A stretch of DNA of 64,000 bases from Mycobacterium numidiamassiliense (GTDB taxonomy: Bacteria; Actinomycetota; Actinomycetes; Mycobacteriales; Mycobacteriaceae): the NCBI RefSeq assembly GCF_900157365.1, contig NZ_FUEZ01000004.1:4387010-4451009 (forward strand), written 5' to 3'. Under the pieces are notes generated by a model that worked only from the letters and a program-made list of their open reading frames with translations, was not told the origin of the DNA and did not search any database. Shown piece after piece: positions 32,944 to 40,220 of the stretch. The translations under genes and the position numbers were made by a program. Position 1 is the stretch's first letter. Each line of letters begins with the position of its first letter.

Positions 32944-33178
32944 ATGAACGCGACGCCCCCACGCCTCTGGACCCTCGCCGAAGTCGTCGCCATGGGCTAC
33001 ACCCCGGCAGTCAAGGATCCCGAACGCTGGACTCAACAGCGGCCAACTCCGCGGTACTCTCCTCGGCCGAACATGGAAAATGAGCGACGACCACCTCGCC
33101 TACATGCTGAAAACGTTGAGCAACGACGACGCCGTCCCCGAAACCCGAACCCGAACCCGCCCAGCCCGAACCGGCTGA
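32944..33178 (+). pseudogene. Frameshifted helix-turn-helix protein
   Basis: The first frame reads LWTLAEVVAMGYTPAVKDPE RW, the start of an HTH_17-type domain. The expected continuation LNSGQLRGTLLGRTWKMSDD then HLAYMLKTLSN appears in the next frame (+1) from 33032 and ends at 33178. A one-base change near 33031 would restore a protein of about 77 aa. It is either a broken gene or another sequencing error. Confidence 0.45.
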
Positions 33179-33303
33179 GCCTGTTGTGCCGATTCCCAAT
33201 TTTTGGGCCTCCTTATCGACCCGCAGGCGCAACCGACTCCGGCCGGTCAACTAGCGACGGCTGCTATCCGCTACTTGTGCCGATTTTAGGTATCATTGCC
33301 TGT

Positions 33304-33426
33304 ATGACTGCTCCCGTGAAGGAATCGGTGCTTGCTGCGGTGCTCGCCGCGCGCGAGCGGATTCGCCGTGGTGAGGCGAAGCCGCGGGAACGTCGTCCAC
33401 GCAATGAGGAAAACTCCAACCGCTAA
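33304..33426 (+). CDS. Possible small antitoxin-like protein, 40 aa
   Basis: An ATG at 33304 opens a 40-aa charged helix (PVKESVLAAVLAARERIRRG and a basic tail). It overlaps the next gene by 23 bp, as in many type II toxin-antitoxin pairs. The size is short for a full antitoxin and the identity is only suggested by the arrangement. Confidence 0.35.
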   Translation: MTAPVKESVLAAVLAARERIRRGEAKPRERRPRNEENSNR

Positions 33427-33736
33427 AAGTAGCGTGCTCAACTGGGACGATGAGGCCTTCGACAAATACGAAGAGCTACGTGATCGGGGAGATAGCATCC
33501 TCGACAACGCCTTGGAAGACGCTCTCGACTTAATCGATACCGATCCCTCCTCGCCCGCCGCACGCCAGTCCCGGCTCGAATCCGTACCCGACGAACCAAC
33601 GATGTGGATCGTTGACGCCCCAGCCCGGCATCCGCTGCTACGCATCTTCTGGCAACTCCACGATGACGTCCCCACGATCGCGTTCATCGAGGAATACGAA
33701 CAGATTTGGCCGGGAAGTAGCATCTCCTCGAATTGA
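33404..33736 (+). CDS. Possible RelE/ParE-like toxin or DUF protein, 110 aa
   Basis: The ATG at 33404 gives a 110-aa protein. Its helices are EAFDKYEELRDRGDSILDNA and LEDALDLIDTDPSSPAA, followed by strands TMWIVDAPA, LLRIFWQLHDDV and TIAFIEEYEQIW. The helix-helix-then-antiparallel-strand order resembles RelE/ParE toxins, but the usual catalytic residues cannot be assigned. It is placed after a small overlapping gene as toxins often are. Confidence 0.4.
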   Translation: MRKTPTAKSSVLNWDDEAFDKYEELRDRGDSILDNALEDALDLIDTDPSSPAARQSRLESVPDEPTMWIVDAPARHPLLRIFWQLHDDVPTIAFIEEYEQIWPGSSISSN

Positions 33737-33895
33737 GGCTGTCGGCGTATGCTGATCGTAGACGCCAGCGCAGAGGCTTAAATCTGCGACATTTAGCTCC
33801 CGTGAAGTGTGGAGTTTTCGATGGCCGGATCGGCCAACTCTCAATGCAAAGAAGCGTCCGACAAAAGGACGTCCCCGAAAATAGGAGACGAAATA

Positions 33896-34087
33896 ATGCA
33901 CACACTGACTTGTGTCGGTGAGGTAATACTGGACTCTGTCATGGGAGACATCGTCTTGGCTGCCGACTCGCAATCGGAGCCGGTCACTGTCGAAAAAGTC
34001 GCCGAGCGCCTCACTGAGGACGATATGACTGCCGAGGTAATCAGGGAGTTGGCCACCGCCGCGGTAGCGCGCCTACTACTCGGTTAG
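33896..34087 (+). CDS. Small hypothetical protein, 63 aa
   Basis: AATAGGAGACGAAATA supplies a strong Shine-Dalgarno before the ATG at 33896, which is chosen over upstream ATGs lacking one. The acidic product (begins MHTLTCVGEVILDSVMGDIV; later VEKVAERLTEDDMTAEVIRE) is strand-then-helix. A terminator follows 18 bp after the stop. Function unknown. Confidence 0.5.
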   Translation: MHTLTCVGEVILDSVMGDIVLAADSQSEPVTVEKVAERLTEDDMTAEVIRELATAAVARLLLG

Positions 34088-34104
34088 TCCGCCCGACTTC
34101 TACC

Positions 34105-34143
34105 AGTCAGCCCGCCACCAACAGTCTCAGTGGCGGGCTGACT
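34105..34143. terminator. Bidirectional hairpin terminator between convergent genes
   Basis: AGTCAGCCCGCCAC and GTGGCGGGCTGACT form a perfect 14-bp stem with an 11-base loop. It lies between the convergent genes ending at 34087 (plus) and 34195 (minus), the position for a shared terminator. Confidence 0.75.
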
Positions 34144-34194
34144 GCTGTTCTGCGGCCCAAATATTCTCCTGCGGTCCCACTGGCCCTTGGCTCC

Positions 34195-35184
34195 TCAGGC
34201 AGTCGTTGCCGGATGCGCAATTGCGAACCAGTCCGCGAACGGCTGCTGCAGCCGTTCCAGCACCACCGATTCGGGCACGGACGTGTACTGCGCGAGGGCA
34301 TAGAGATACGTGCCCGTCGCTAACGCCGCATAGAAGGTAACCTGCGCCGTGACCTCTAGCGGGACGTACTTGGCGGCGGTCACTACACCTCCGACCGAGG
34401 GTCCAACCGGCGCGTGCCTGACGAGCCCGGCTTGGCGGAAACGTCCGTGTGCAGCGGCAGACAGCAGCTTGTACGGCATCCCCGCCAGATCGTCCCCATG
34501 CACCCCCGACGCCCGGTAGAGATCCTTCATTAGCTGGGTCTCCGATGGCGGGGCCTCGGACTTCCTTTGGCCTGTGCGGGCGAGGAATGGGGCGTCCCAC
34601 GGCCGACGGTTCTTGGGGTAGACCGGGTTGAGTCCTGCCGTCGCCCCGACCGCCAGATAGTCCGCGGTGCGATCGTTGCGGAAGGTGACCGCCTCTTCCT
34701 CGTCCGAGGGCAGCGGTAAGTCGTACAGCGCCGCCAGCTCTTCGTTCAAAAAGCGCCGCAGCCGCTCCTCCCGAGAGTCTGCGGTCAGGACGTACCACGC
34801 CTTCGCGGCGATGACGGCCGATGTGCGCGCCAACGGGAACGGCGGCAACGTGACTGTGTCGGCGCGTAACACGGCAGCAACGCCAAGGAGAAGGTCGGTC
34901 TGTTCGAAGCCGGCGGCGACCTGCTGCGTGGCGAGGGTCAACAGGGTTTGCTTGGACTGTGTGCCCTCGTGGTCTGACCGCGCGGCTTGGTCGCCCAGTG
35001 CCTCGCTTCCGACAAGGAACGGGTGCGACAACTCCCCGTGGAGGAGGCTGTCGGCGGCGTCAGCGAACTGCGTCACGACATCGGCGAACGTGTGGAACCC
35101 AGGCGGCGTCGAGCGCCGTTTTCGCGGCGGCGGAGTCGTCACAGTTCCATCGTGGCTGAAGTCATCTACCCGGCCTAGCGACAC
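34195..35184 (-). CDS. Hypothetical protein paralogous to the 22613 gene product
   Basis: A GTG at 35184 gives 329 aa; a later GTG is possible. The protein is soluble and helical. LARTSAVIAAKAWYVLTADS and REERLRRFLNEELAALYDLP share the R(T/S)A/AA-A-W-L/ER--R-L pattern with the protein at 22613-23476. Further on, MPYKLLSAAAHGRFRQAGLV parallels its SGYARARPWA region. Located just inside int on the same strand. No known function. Confidence 0.6.
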   Translation of the reverse strand: MSLGRVDDFSHDGTVTTPPPRKRRSTPPGFHTFADVVTQFADAADSLLHGELSHPFLVGSEALGDQAARSDHEGTQSKQTLLTLATQQVAAGFEQTDLLLGVAAVLRADTVTLPPFPLARTSAVIAAKAWYVLTADSREERLRRFLNEELAALYDLPLPSDEEEAVTFRNDRTADYLAVGATAGLNPVYPKNRRPWDAPFLARTGQRKSEAPPSETQLMKDLYRASGVHGDDLAGMPYKLLSAAAHGRFRQAGLVRHAPVGPSVGGVVTAAKYVPLEVTAQVTFYAALATGTYLYALAQYTSVPESVVLERLQQPFADWFAIAHPATTA

Positions 35185-35198
35185 GTCCGCCGCCTACC

Positions 35199-35213
35199 CA
35201 CAGGGTGAATTGC
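35199..35213. repeat. 15-bp repeat shared with 32094-32108
   Basis: CACAGGGTGAATTGC occurs at 35199-35213 and at 32094-32108 in the same orientation. In both places CCTCTCCA follows about 30 bases later, and then a GC-rich hairpin. The conserved order suggests a shared functional unit such as a duplicated terminator region or small RNA end. Its role is unknown. Confidence 0.55.
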
Positions 35214-35254
35214 ACGCCCTAGCCGTGGGTGCGAATCTTGGGGCCTCTCCAGCG

Positions 35255-35288
35255 CCGCCCGCCACCGCCGATCTCCGGTGGCGGGCGG
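35255..35288. terminator. Hairpin terminator after int
   Basis: CCGCCCGCCACCG (35255-35267) and CGGTGGCGGGCGG (35276-35288) form a perfect 13-bp stem with loop CCGATCTC. It lies eight bases beyond the integrase stop codon on the minus strand, so it most likely ends the int transcript. No T-run follows. Confidence 0.7.
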
Positions 35289-35295
35289 ACCGCTG

Positions 35296-36744
35296 TTACG
35301 GAGAGTCCACTTTCCACTGCACGTCCAAGACCACCTTGCCGTCAACCACGGCGTGGGGATCGAAGCGCTTACCCTTCCCGCAGCGATTGATCGTGACGGT
35401 GGCGATCTCGCTGATGATTTCGCCACGGACACCAGCGGTCAGTTTGGGCCAGCGCATCCGTAGTTCCTTACCGGCGGCCAGCAGCGCCGCGGTCGGGCTG
35501 GTGCGGGCTGCCTGCGCCAATTGACTGTCGATTTTGTTGATCTCAGCTTTGTACTCCGCCGCGCGCCTGCGAGCCTTCGGGCCGTCCAGCGTGCCGTCGT
35601 CCAGCAGATCCACCAGCCGGTCCAGCTTGGTCACCCACCCGGCCCGCTGATCTTGAAGCTTGCCTACGTCAACCCCACGCTCGGCGATGAGCAGCCCAGC
35701 GTCAGGTCGCGATAGCCGTTCCACGACGAGGTTCTCCACGTAATCGTCCACCGGGTCGCCACCGCGGATGACGCAGGAATGCGCCGAACACACGTATTTG
35801 CGGCCTTGGCTGCGGCCGGGACCGGGGAACGAGATCTGCATGGGTGCGCCGCAGACACCACAAACGTAGACGCCGCTGCCGACGTGCTTTTTCTCGAACG
35901 ACGTGACCTTGAGCCGTGTCGGGTCGCTGAGTTCGGCGACTACGCGACGGTAGGTTTCCTCATCGATCAGCGGTGTCCAGTTGGCCTGGGTTTCGACTTC
36001 CTTGCCGAGGTGAGTTTTGATGCCGGCGTAGCGCGGGTTGAGCAACAGCCTGCGAATCCGCGTCGAACTCCACACACCTTTGACGACGTACTCCTTGCCC
36101 TTCAGTTTCCGTGTGGCCCCGGCGACCGTGGTGGTCACGCCGCTGGCGTTCCACTGTCTCGCTATGGCCCTCAGGCTCGTGCCCTCTAGGAGATCGGCGA
36201 CCGCGTCGCGGTACATCGTGGCCTCGGGCTCTATTGGCTGACCGTCGCGGGTGTAGCCGAATGATCGGTTCCCCTGGTTGTGAAACACCCCGAGTTCCGC
36301 CCGCTGAACGTACGCGCTTTTGCGGCGCTCGCTGTGATGCGCCGATTCCTGCTCTTGGACGCTACCGAGGATCTGCGCGAGCATCTTGCCCGTCGAGGTG
36401 GACAGGTCGAGATCGCCACCTTGGATGGTCTTGATGAGTAGGTTGGGGCCGGCCTGACACAGCCGCACTAAATCGGCCAGCCTCCGGTAGAGCCGGTCGG
36501 TGTGTTGGCAGAGGACCACGTCTGCCCGGCCGCTTTCAATGGCGACCAGCATGTCCTCAAATCCGTCCCGGCGCTTGCCGTTGTAGGCCGAGATGTCGTT
36601 GTCGGTGAAGATGTCTACGACCTCCATCTCTGCCAGCTTGGCGAGCTTGCGGCACGCCTTCTCTTGGCGATCAACGGCGAGGCTTTCACCGTTGCGGTCC
36701 TTACTAATTCGCGTGTAGATGACAGCGCGCTTACGTGTGGTCAT
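35296..36744 (-). CDS. int: Large serine recombinase (integrase)
   Basis: This 482-aa protein has the large serine integrase order. The resolvase domain carries catalytic Ser14 in AVIYTRISKDR, the VLCQHTDRLYRR motif and the EQESAHHSERRK helix. The recombinase domain runs about 150-270 (YVVKGVWSSTRIRRLLLNPR). A zinc ribbon (YVCGVCGAPM and KYVCSAHSC) is followed by a coiled-coil-rich region (KARRRAAEYKAEINKIDSQL). GGAGGG precedes the ATG. It integrates DNA by a double-strand, CC-dinucleotide-type exchange without replication. Its gene starts about 30 bp from the right junction, so it is the enzyme responsible for insertion in dprA. Confidence 0.96.
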   Translation of the reverse strand: MTTRKRAVIYTRISKDRNGESLAVDRQEKACRKLAKLAEMEVVDIFTDNDISAYNGKRRDGFEDMLVAIESGRADVVLCQHTDRLYRRLADLVRLCQAGPNLLIKTIQGGDLDLSTSTGKMLAQILGSVQEQESAHHSERRKSAYVQRAELGVFHNQGNRSFGYTRDGQPIEPEATMYRDAVADLLEGTSLRAIARQWNASGVTTTVAGATRKLKGKEYVVKGVWSSTRIRRLLLNPRYAGIKTHLGKEVETQANWTPLIDEETYRRVVAELSDPTRLKVTSFEKKHVGSGVYVCGVCGAPMQISFPGPGRSQGRKYVCSAHSCVIRGGDPVDDYVENLVVERLSRPDAGLLIAERGVDVGKLQDQRAGWVTKLDRLVDLLDDGTLDGPKARRRAAEYKAEINKIDSQLAQAARTSPTAALLAAGKELRMRWPKLTAGVRGEIISEIATVTINRCGKGKRFDPHAVVDGKVVLDVQWKVDSP

Positions 36745-36750
36745 CCCTCC

Positions 36751-36756
36751 ATTATA
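36751..36756 (-). promoter_or_regulatory. Consensus -10 of int inside the attachment arm
   Basis: On the minus strand TATAAT lies six bases before the integrase ATG at 36744, so transcription would start at or next to the start codon, although GGAGGG is also present in that gap. A -35 at the usual spacing would fall across the junction at about 36774-36779. Upstream promoter DNA therefore differs between the integrated and circular forms. Confidence 0.4.
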
Positions 36757-36801
36757 TTAGGCGTCCCCTATACATGCTCGCCGTACGCGGTGGCCGCCCG
36801 G
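36752..36801. other. attR: right junction of the integrated element
   Basis: The octamer TGCTCGCC at 36775-36782 is the shared core. To its left is the element arm TAGGCGTCCCCTATACATGCT, read in pieces: TAGGCGTC, CCCTATACATGCT. To its right is dprA (GTACGCGGTGGCC). Combining the two junctions, the bacterial site becomes GGCCACC-TGCTCG-CC-GTACGC-GGTGGCC, symmetric about CC, which restores the codons for TAYGEQVAA. Confidence 0.88.
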
Positions 36802-37190
36802 GTGCCCACCACAGCGGCAGCACGCTGCGCCGCATCGTCGAGACGCACCGGACCCTGCGCCCACAGGACCAACGGAGGCCCGACGCGAGGCTTGGCCCCA
36901 ATGCCGGTGAACGCGGCGAAGGCGAGCAGCGGCCACTCGTCGCTGTCCGGGGTGATCAACCGGCCGCCACGCTGTGTGAGTAGCTCGAGATCCTCTGCGG
37001 CCCGGTCTATTCCGCGCCGGGCTTCGGTCTGGCGTGCCAGCTCGTCGTTGACCAGCCCACGCCGGACCCGTTCGGCGGCCTCGACCGGGCCGACGGACTG
37101 CACGAGGGCGGCCAGTTGCGGGCAGGGCGGCTCGACCACGCGCGACAGGTAGGCCCACGCCAGGGCCGCGGGGTCGTCGACGGCGGTCAT
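36768..37190 (-). pseudogene. dprA: dprA 5' fragment
   Basis: The ATG at 37190 overlaps the comM stop (ATGA). The frame encodes the DprA N-terminal SAM-like region and the start of the Rossmann fold (LVLWAQGPVRLDDAAQRAAA then VVGTRAATAYGE). At the right junction the codon after GEQ-equivalent Glu changes and a stop TAG from the element ends the frame, leaving about 140 aa. The remainder is at 1226-1981. The truncated product lacks most of the DNA-binding fold and should not function. Confidence 0.92.
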
Positions 37191-38698
37191 CGCTGCGCCC
37201 CCGGTTGCCGGAAGCTCAGCGCCGCAGCAACTTCGTCGAGCCCAGGCGAGTTCCGGCCGGCCAGATCGGCCAGGCTCCACGCGACGCGCAGAGTGCGATC
37301 GAGCCCGCGAATGCTGAGCAACCCACGTTCCAGGGCGGTGCGCAGTGGGGTCATCGCGGCGTTGCTGGGGCGGAATTTTCGCCGCAGCAACGATCCGCTC
37401 ACTTCGGCGTTGGTGCGAAATCCGTGCGGGCTCCAGCGCGCGGCGGCGGTCTCGCGGGCCTGGGCCACCCGGTCGCGAACCTGTGCCGTCGACTCGCCGT
37501 CGGCCGCCGAAAACGCCCCTGCCCGCACCGAATGCATCTGCACCCTCAGGTCGACCCGATCCAGCAACGGCCCGGAGAGCTTACCCAGGTAGCGCCGTTT
37601 CGCTGCCGCCGCACAAATGCAATCGCGCGGATCGGCCGGCGCGCACGGGCACGGGTTAGCGGCCAGCACCAACTGGAACCGGGCCGGATAGCACGCCACC
37701 CCGTCGCGGCGGGCCAAGCGAATCTCCCCGTCCTCCAACGGTGTTCGCAACGCCTCGAGTGCCGAGGCCCTGATCTCGGCGCACTCGTCCAGGAATAGCA
37801 CCCCGCGATGCGCCCGGCTCACGGCGCCGGGGCGGGCCATTCCGGAGCCCCCACCGACGAGCGCCGCCACGCTGGAACTGTGGTGCGGCGCCACGAACGG
37901 CGCCCGGGTGATCAACGGCGTGTCCGTCGACAGCAGCCCGGCCACCGAATGGATCGCGGTGACCTCCAGGGCCTCGCCATCGGTCAACCGCGGCAGCAAT
38001 CCCGGAAGGCGTTGGGCCAGCATCGTTTTGCCGACTCCCGGCGGACCGGTCAGCATGAGGTGATGCGCCCCGGCGGCCGCCACTTCGACCGCGAACCGTG
38101 CTTGCGATTGCCCGATCACGTCGGCAAGATCCGCGGCCGACTCGGCTTCCGGGGCGTCCGCGGTGGTCCGCTGATCTAGTCGGGCCGATCCACACAGCCA
38201 GGCCTGCAATTGTCCCAGGGTGCGCACGCCCCAGACGTCGACGCCGTCGACCAGGCTGGCCTCCGCAAGGTTGTCCACCGGGACCACAACGGCCGGCCAG
38301 CCGCCGCGTTTGGCGGCCAGCACGGCGGGCAGCACGCCGCGCACCGGCCGGACACGGCCGTCCAGCGACAACTCTCCCAGCAGCACCGTCTTTTCCAGGC
38401 GTTCCCACGGACTCTTTCGTTGCGCCGACAAAACCGCCGCGGCCAAAGCAATGTCGTAGACCGAGCCCATTTTCGGCAGCGTCGCCGGCGACAGCGCGAG
38501 CGTGAGCCGGGCCATCGGCCAGCTGTTTCCGCAATTGGTCACGGCCGCCCGCACGCGGTCGCGAGATTCCTGCAACGCGGCGTCGGGCAGACCCACCAGG
38601 TGCACGCCCGGCAGCCCGGAGGTGATGTCGGCCTCGATCTCCACGATCTCGCCGGCCAATCCGCGCACCGCGACCGAGAACGCGCGCCCCAGCGCCAT
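37187..38698 (-). CDS. comM: ComM/YifB-type Mg-chelatase-like ATPase
   Basis: The ATG at 38698 overlaps the yraN stop (ATGA); the frame remains open upstream but the protein begins MALGRAFSVAVRGLAGEIVE. The 503-aa product has the YifB N-terminal domain, then AAA+ with Walker A LTGPPGVGKTMLAQRLP, HHSSSVAALVGGG, FLDECAEI and the C-terminal Mg-chelatase part with NPCPCAPADPRDC (zinc-like cysteines). ComM homologues are helicases promoting branch migration in natural transformation. It is translationally coupled to yraN upstream and dprA downstream. Confidence 0.93.
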   Translation of the reverse strand: MALGRAFSVAVRGLAGEIVEIEADITSGLPGVHLVGLPDAALQESRDRVRAAVTNCGNSWPMARLTLALSPATLPKMGSVYDIALAAAVLSAQRKSPWERLEKTVLLGELSLDGRVRPVRGVLPAVLAAKRGGWPAVVVPVDNLAEASLVDGVDVWGVRTLGQLQAWLCGSARLDQRTTADAPEAESAADLADVIGQSQARFAVEVAAAGAHHLMLTGPPGVGKTMLAQRLPGLLPRLTDGEALEVTAIHSVAGLLSTDTPLITRAPFVAPHHSSSVAALVGGGSGMARPGAVSRAHRGVLFLDECAEIRASALEALRTPLEDGEIRLARRDGVACYPARFQLVLAANPCPCAPADPRDCICAAAAKRRYLGKLSGPLLDRVDLRVQMHSVRAGAFSAADGESTAQVRDRVAQARETAAARWSPHGFRTNAEVSGSLLRRKFRPSNAAMTPLRTALERGLLSIRGLDRTLRVAWSLADLAGRNSPGLDEVAAALSFRQPGAQR

Positions 38699-39093
38699 CA
38701 GCCGATCCCCTGCAGGTGCGTGATCTCCGGCGTGCGGCATCGCCCGACGCGCACCCCGATCACATCGATGCGCACCGCGGCCCAGCGCTCGTCCTGAGCG
38801 GCCAGCCACAGGCCAGCGAGCCGGCGTAGCCGCCGGACCTTGCGCTCGGTGACCGCATAGGCCAGGCCACCGAAGCCGTCGCCGGTCCGCGTCTTGACCT
38901 CGACGAACACCACCGTGCGGGTGGTGTCGTCGCATGCGATGACGTCGAGCTCGCCATAGCGGCAGCGCCAGTTACGCTGCAGGATCCGCAATCCCATCCT
39001 GGTCAGATGGTCTGCGGCCAGCACCTCGCCCATCGTCCCCAGCTGGATGCGGGTCAATGTCTTCTCGGCCCCTGAGGCCTTTACGGTCGTCAT
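38698..39093 (-). CDS. YraN/UPF0102 nuclease-fold protein
   Basis: The ATG at 39093 is chosen over one five codons upstream by comparison with the M. tuberculosis protein, which starts MTT. The 131-aa product has GELDVIACD, VVFVEVKTRTGDGFGG and AAVRIDVIGV, the restriction-endonuclease-like core of UPF0102. Exact function is unknown. It heads the yraN-comM-dprA-viuB unit. Confidence 0.9.
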   Translation of the reverse strand: MTTVKASGAEKTLTRIQLGTMGEVLAADHLTRMGLRILQRNWRCRYGELDVIACDDTTRTVVFVEVKTRTGDGFGGLAYAVTERKVRRLRRLAGLWLAAQDERWAAVRIDVIGVRVGRCRTPEITHLQGIG

Positions 39094-39224
39094 GCGGCCA
39101 ACCTGCACGGCGCCCCTGACAGGTCAGGCCGCGGCGGCCGCCTGAATGCCAGTGTGACGCCCGGCTATCCCCAGTTGGGCTTCAATCCACAGCCCCGCCG
39201 AATCACGTTACCCAGCAACGGTTC

Positions 39225-40046
39225 TCAAATCACCCTGTCGGCGCGGGTGTATACGTTCATTGAATGCTCCCGCAGAAACGCCACCAGCGTCAGGCCGGAC
39301 TCCTCGGCCAGCGACACCGCCAGCGAAGACGGCGCCGAGACGGCTGCCAGCACCGGAATCCCCGCTACCACCGCCTTCTGCGTCAGCTCGAACGATGCTC
39401 GCCCGCTCACCAGCAACACCGCGCCGCTCAACGGGATCCGCCCGTGTTCCAGCGCCCACCCGACCACCTTGTCGACGGCATTGTGCCTGCCGATGTCCTC
39501 GCGCACCACCAGCATCGCTCCGTCGGCACCGAACAGCGCCGCCGCATGCAACCCACCCGTGCTCTCGAAAACCTTTTGCGCACCGCGAAGTTGGCCGGGC
39601 ATCGCCTTGAGCGCAGCCGCCGAAACCGTGGCGGGGTCGTCGCCCGGCGAGAAATGGCTGATCACCCGAACCGCGTCCAGGGACGCCTTCCCGCACACCC
39701 CACACGACGAGGCCGTATAGAAGTTCCGGGTGACATCGAGGTCCGGTGGTTTGACGCCGGCAGCCAGGGTCACGTCGAGGACATTGTAGGTGTTGACGCC
39801 GTTCTCGTCCTGGCCGTCGCAATAGCGGATCGCCACAATGTGCTCACGATCGGTGATGACACCCTCGGTGAGCAGGAAGCCTTGGGCGAGTTCGACATCG
39901 GAGCCGGGCGTCCGCATGGTCACGGTGACCGGGGTCCCGTTGACGCGAATTTCCAGCGGCTCCTCGACGGCCAGAGTCTCCGGCCGGGTGACCGCCCGAT
40001 CGGCGGTGAGGTGCTTCGCCCGCCGCCGCGCGGTTACGTTCCCCAC
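39225..40046 (-). CDS. fdhD: Formate dehydrogenase accessory sulfurtransferase FdhD
   Basis: The protein contains EEPLEIRVNGTPVTVTMRTP, the sulfur-carrying FYTASSCGVCGKASLDAV pair of cysteines, and VREDIGRHNAVDKVVGWALE, all conserved in FdhD, which transfers sulfur to the molybdenum cofactor of formate dehydrogenase. The GTG at 40046 matches the M. tuberculosis start region (GNVTARRR); an ATG at 40133 and an open frame to 40217 are alternatives. In M. tuberculosis fdhF follows it; here no fdhF is in the window. Confidence 0.9.
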   Translation of the reverse strand: MGNVTARRRAKHLTADRAVTRPETLAVEEPLEIRVNGTPVTVTMRTPGSDVELAQGFLLTEGVITDREHIVAIRYCDGQDENGVNTYNVLDVTLAAGVKPPDLDVTRNFYTASSCGVCGKASLDAVRVISHFSPGDDPATVSAAALKAMPGQLRGAQKVFESTGGLHAAALFGADGAMLVVREDIGRHNAVDKVVGWALEHGRIPLSGAVLLVSGRASFELTQKAVVAGIPVLAAVSAPSSLAVSLAEESGLTLVAFLREHSMNVYTRADRVI

Positions 40047-40220
40047 TGCGCCGCCGCCGTCGCCAAGCGCTGAAACCTCACCAGGCCAAACTACAGTGGC
40101 ACGCCCCTGACCGCCCGAAACCCATTTCGGCATCTGCGCTTGAATTAGGCTAAGAAGTGGGGTTGCGGGCTTCGGGCGCCTTCCGACCAGTCCGCCGACA
40201 TGCCAGAAGTGAGGCACAAC

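Larger units (their letters stand above)
1982..36774. mobile_element. Integrated element of about 34.8 kb inserted in dprA, serine-recombinase type
   Basis: The element interrupts dprA, is bounded by the direct octamer TGCTCGCC, and carries a large serine recombinase whose start codon is about 30 bp from the right junction. It encodes excisionase-like HTH proteins, a RepA-like ATPase and an HK97-type prohead protease. I recognise no terminase, portal, major capsid, tail or lysis gene. The content is closer to a phage satellite or cryptic prophage (compare M. tuberculosis phiRv1, which also pairs a serine recombinase with a prohead protease) than to a full prophage. Much of the middle is cargo: secreted DUF732 proteins, membrane proteins, nucleases and a type VII secretion operon. 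The sequence looks less GC-rich than the flanks, consistent with transfer. Confidence 0.92.
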
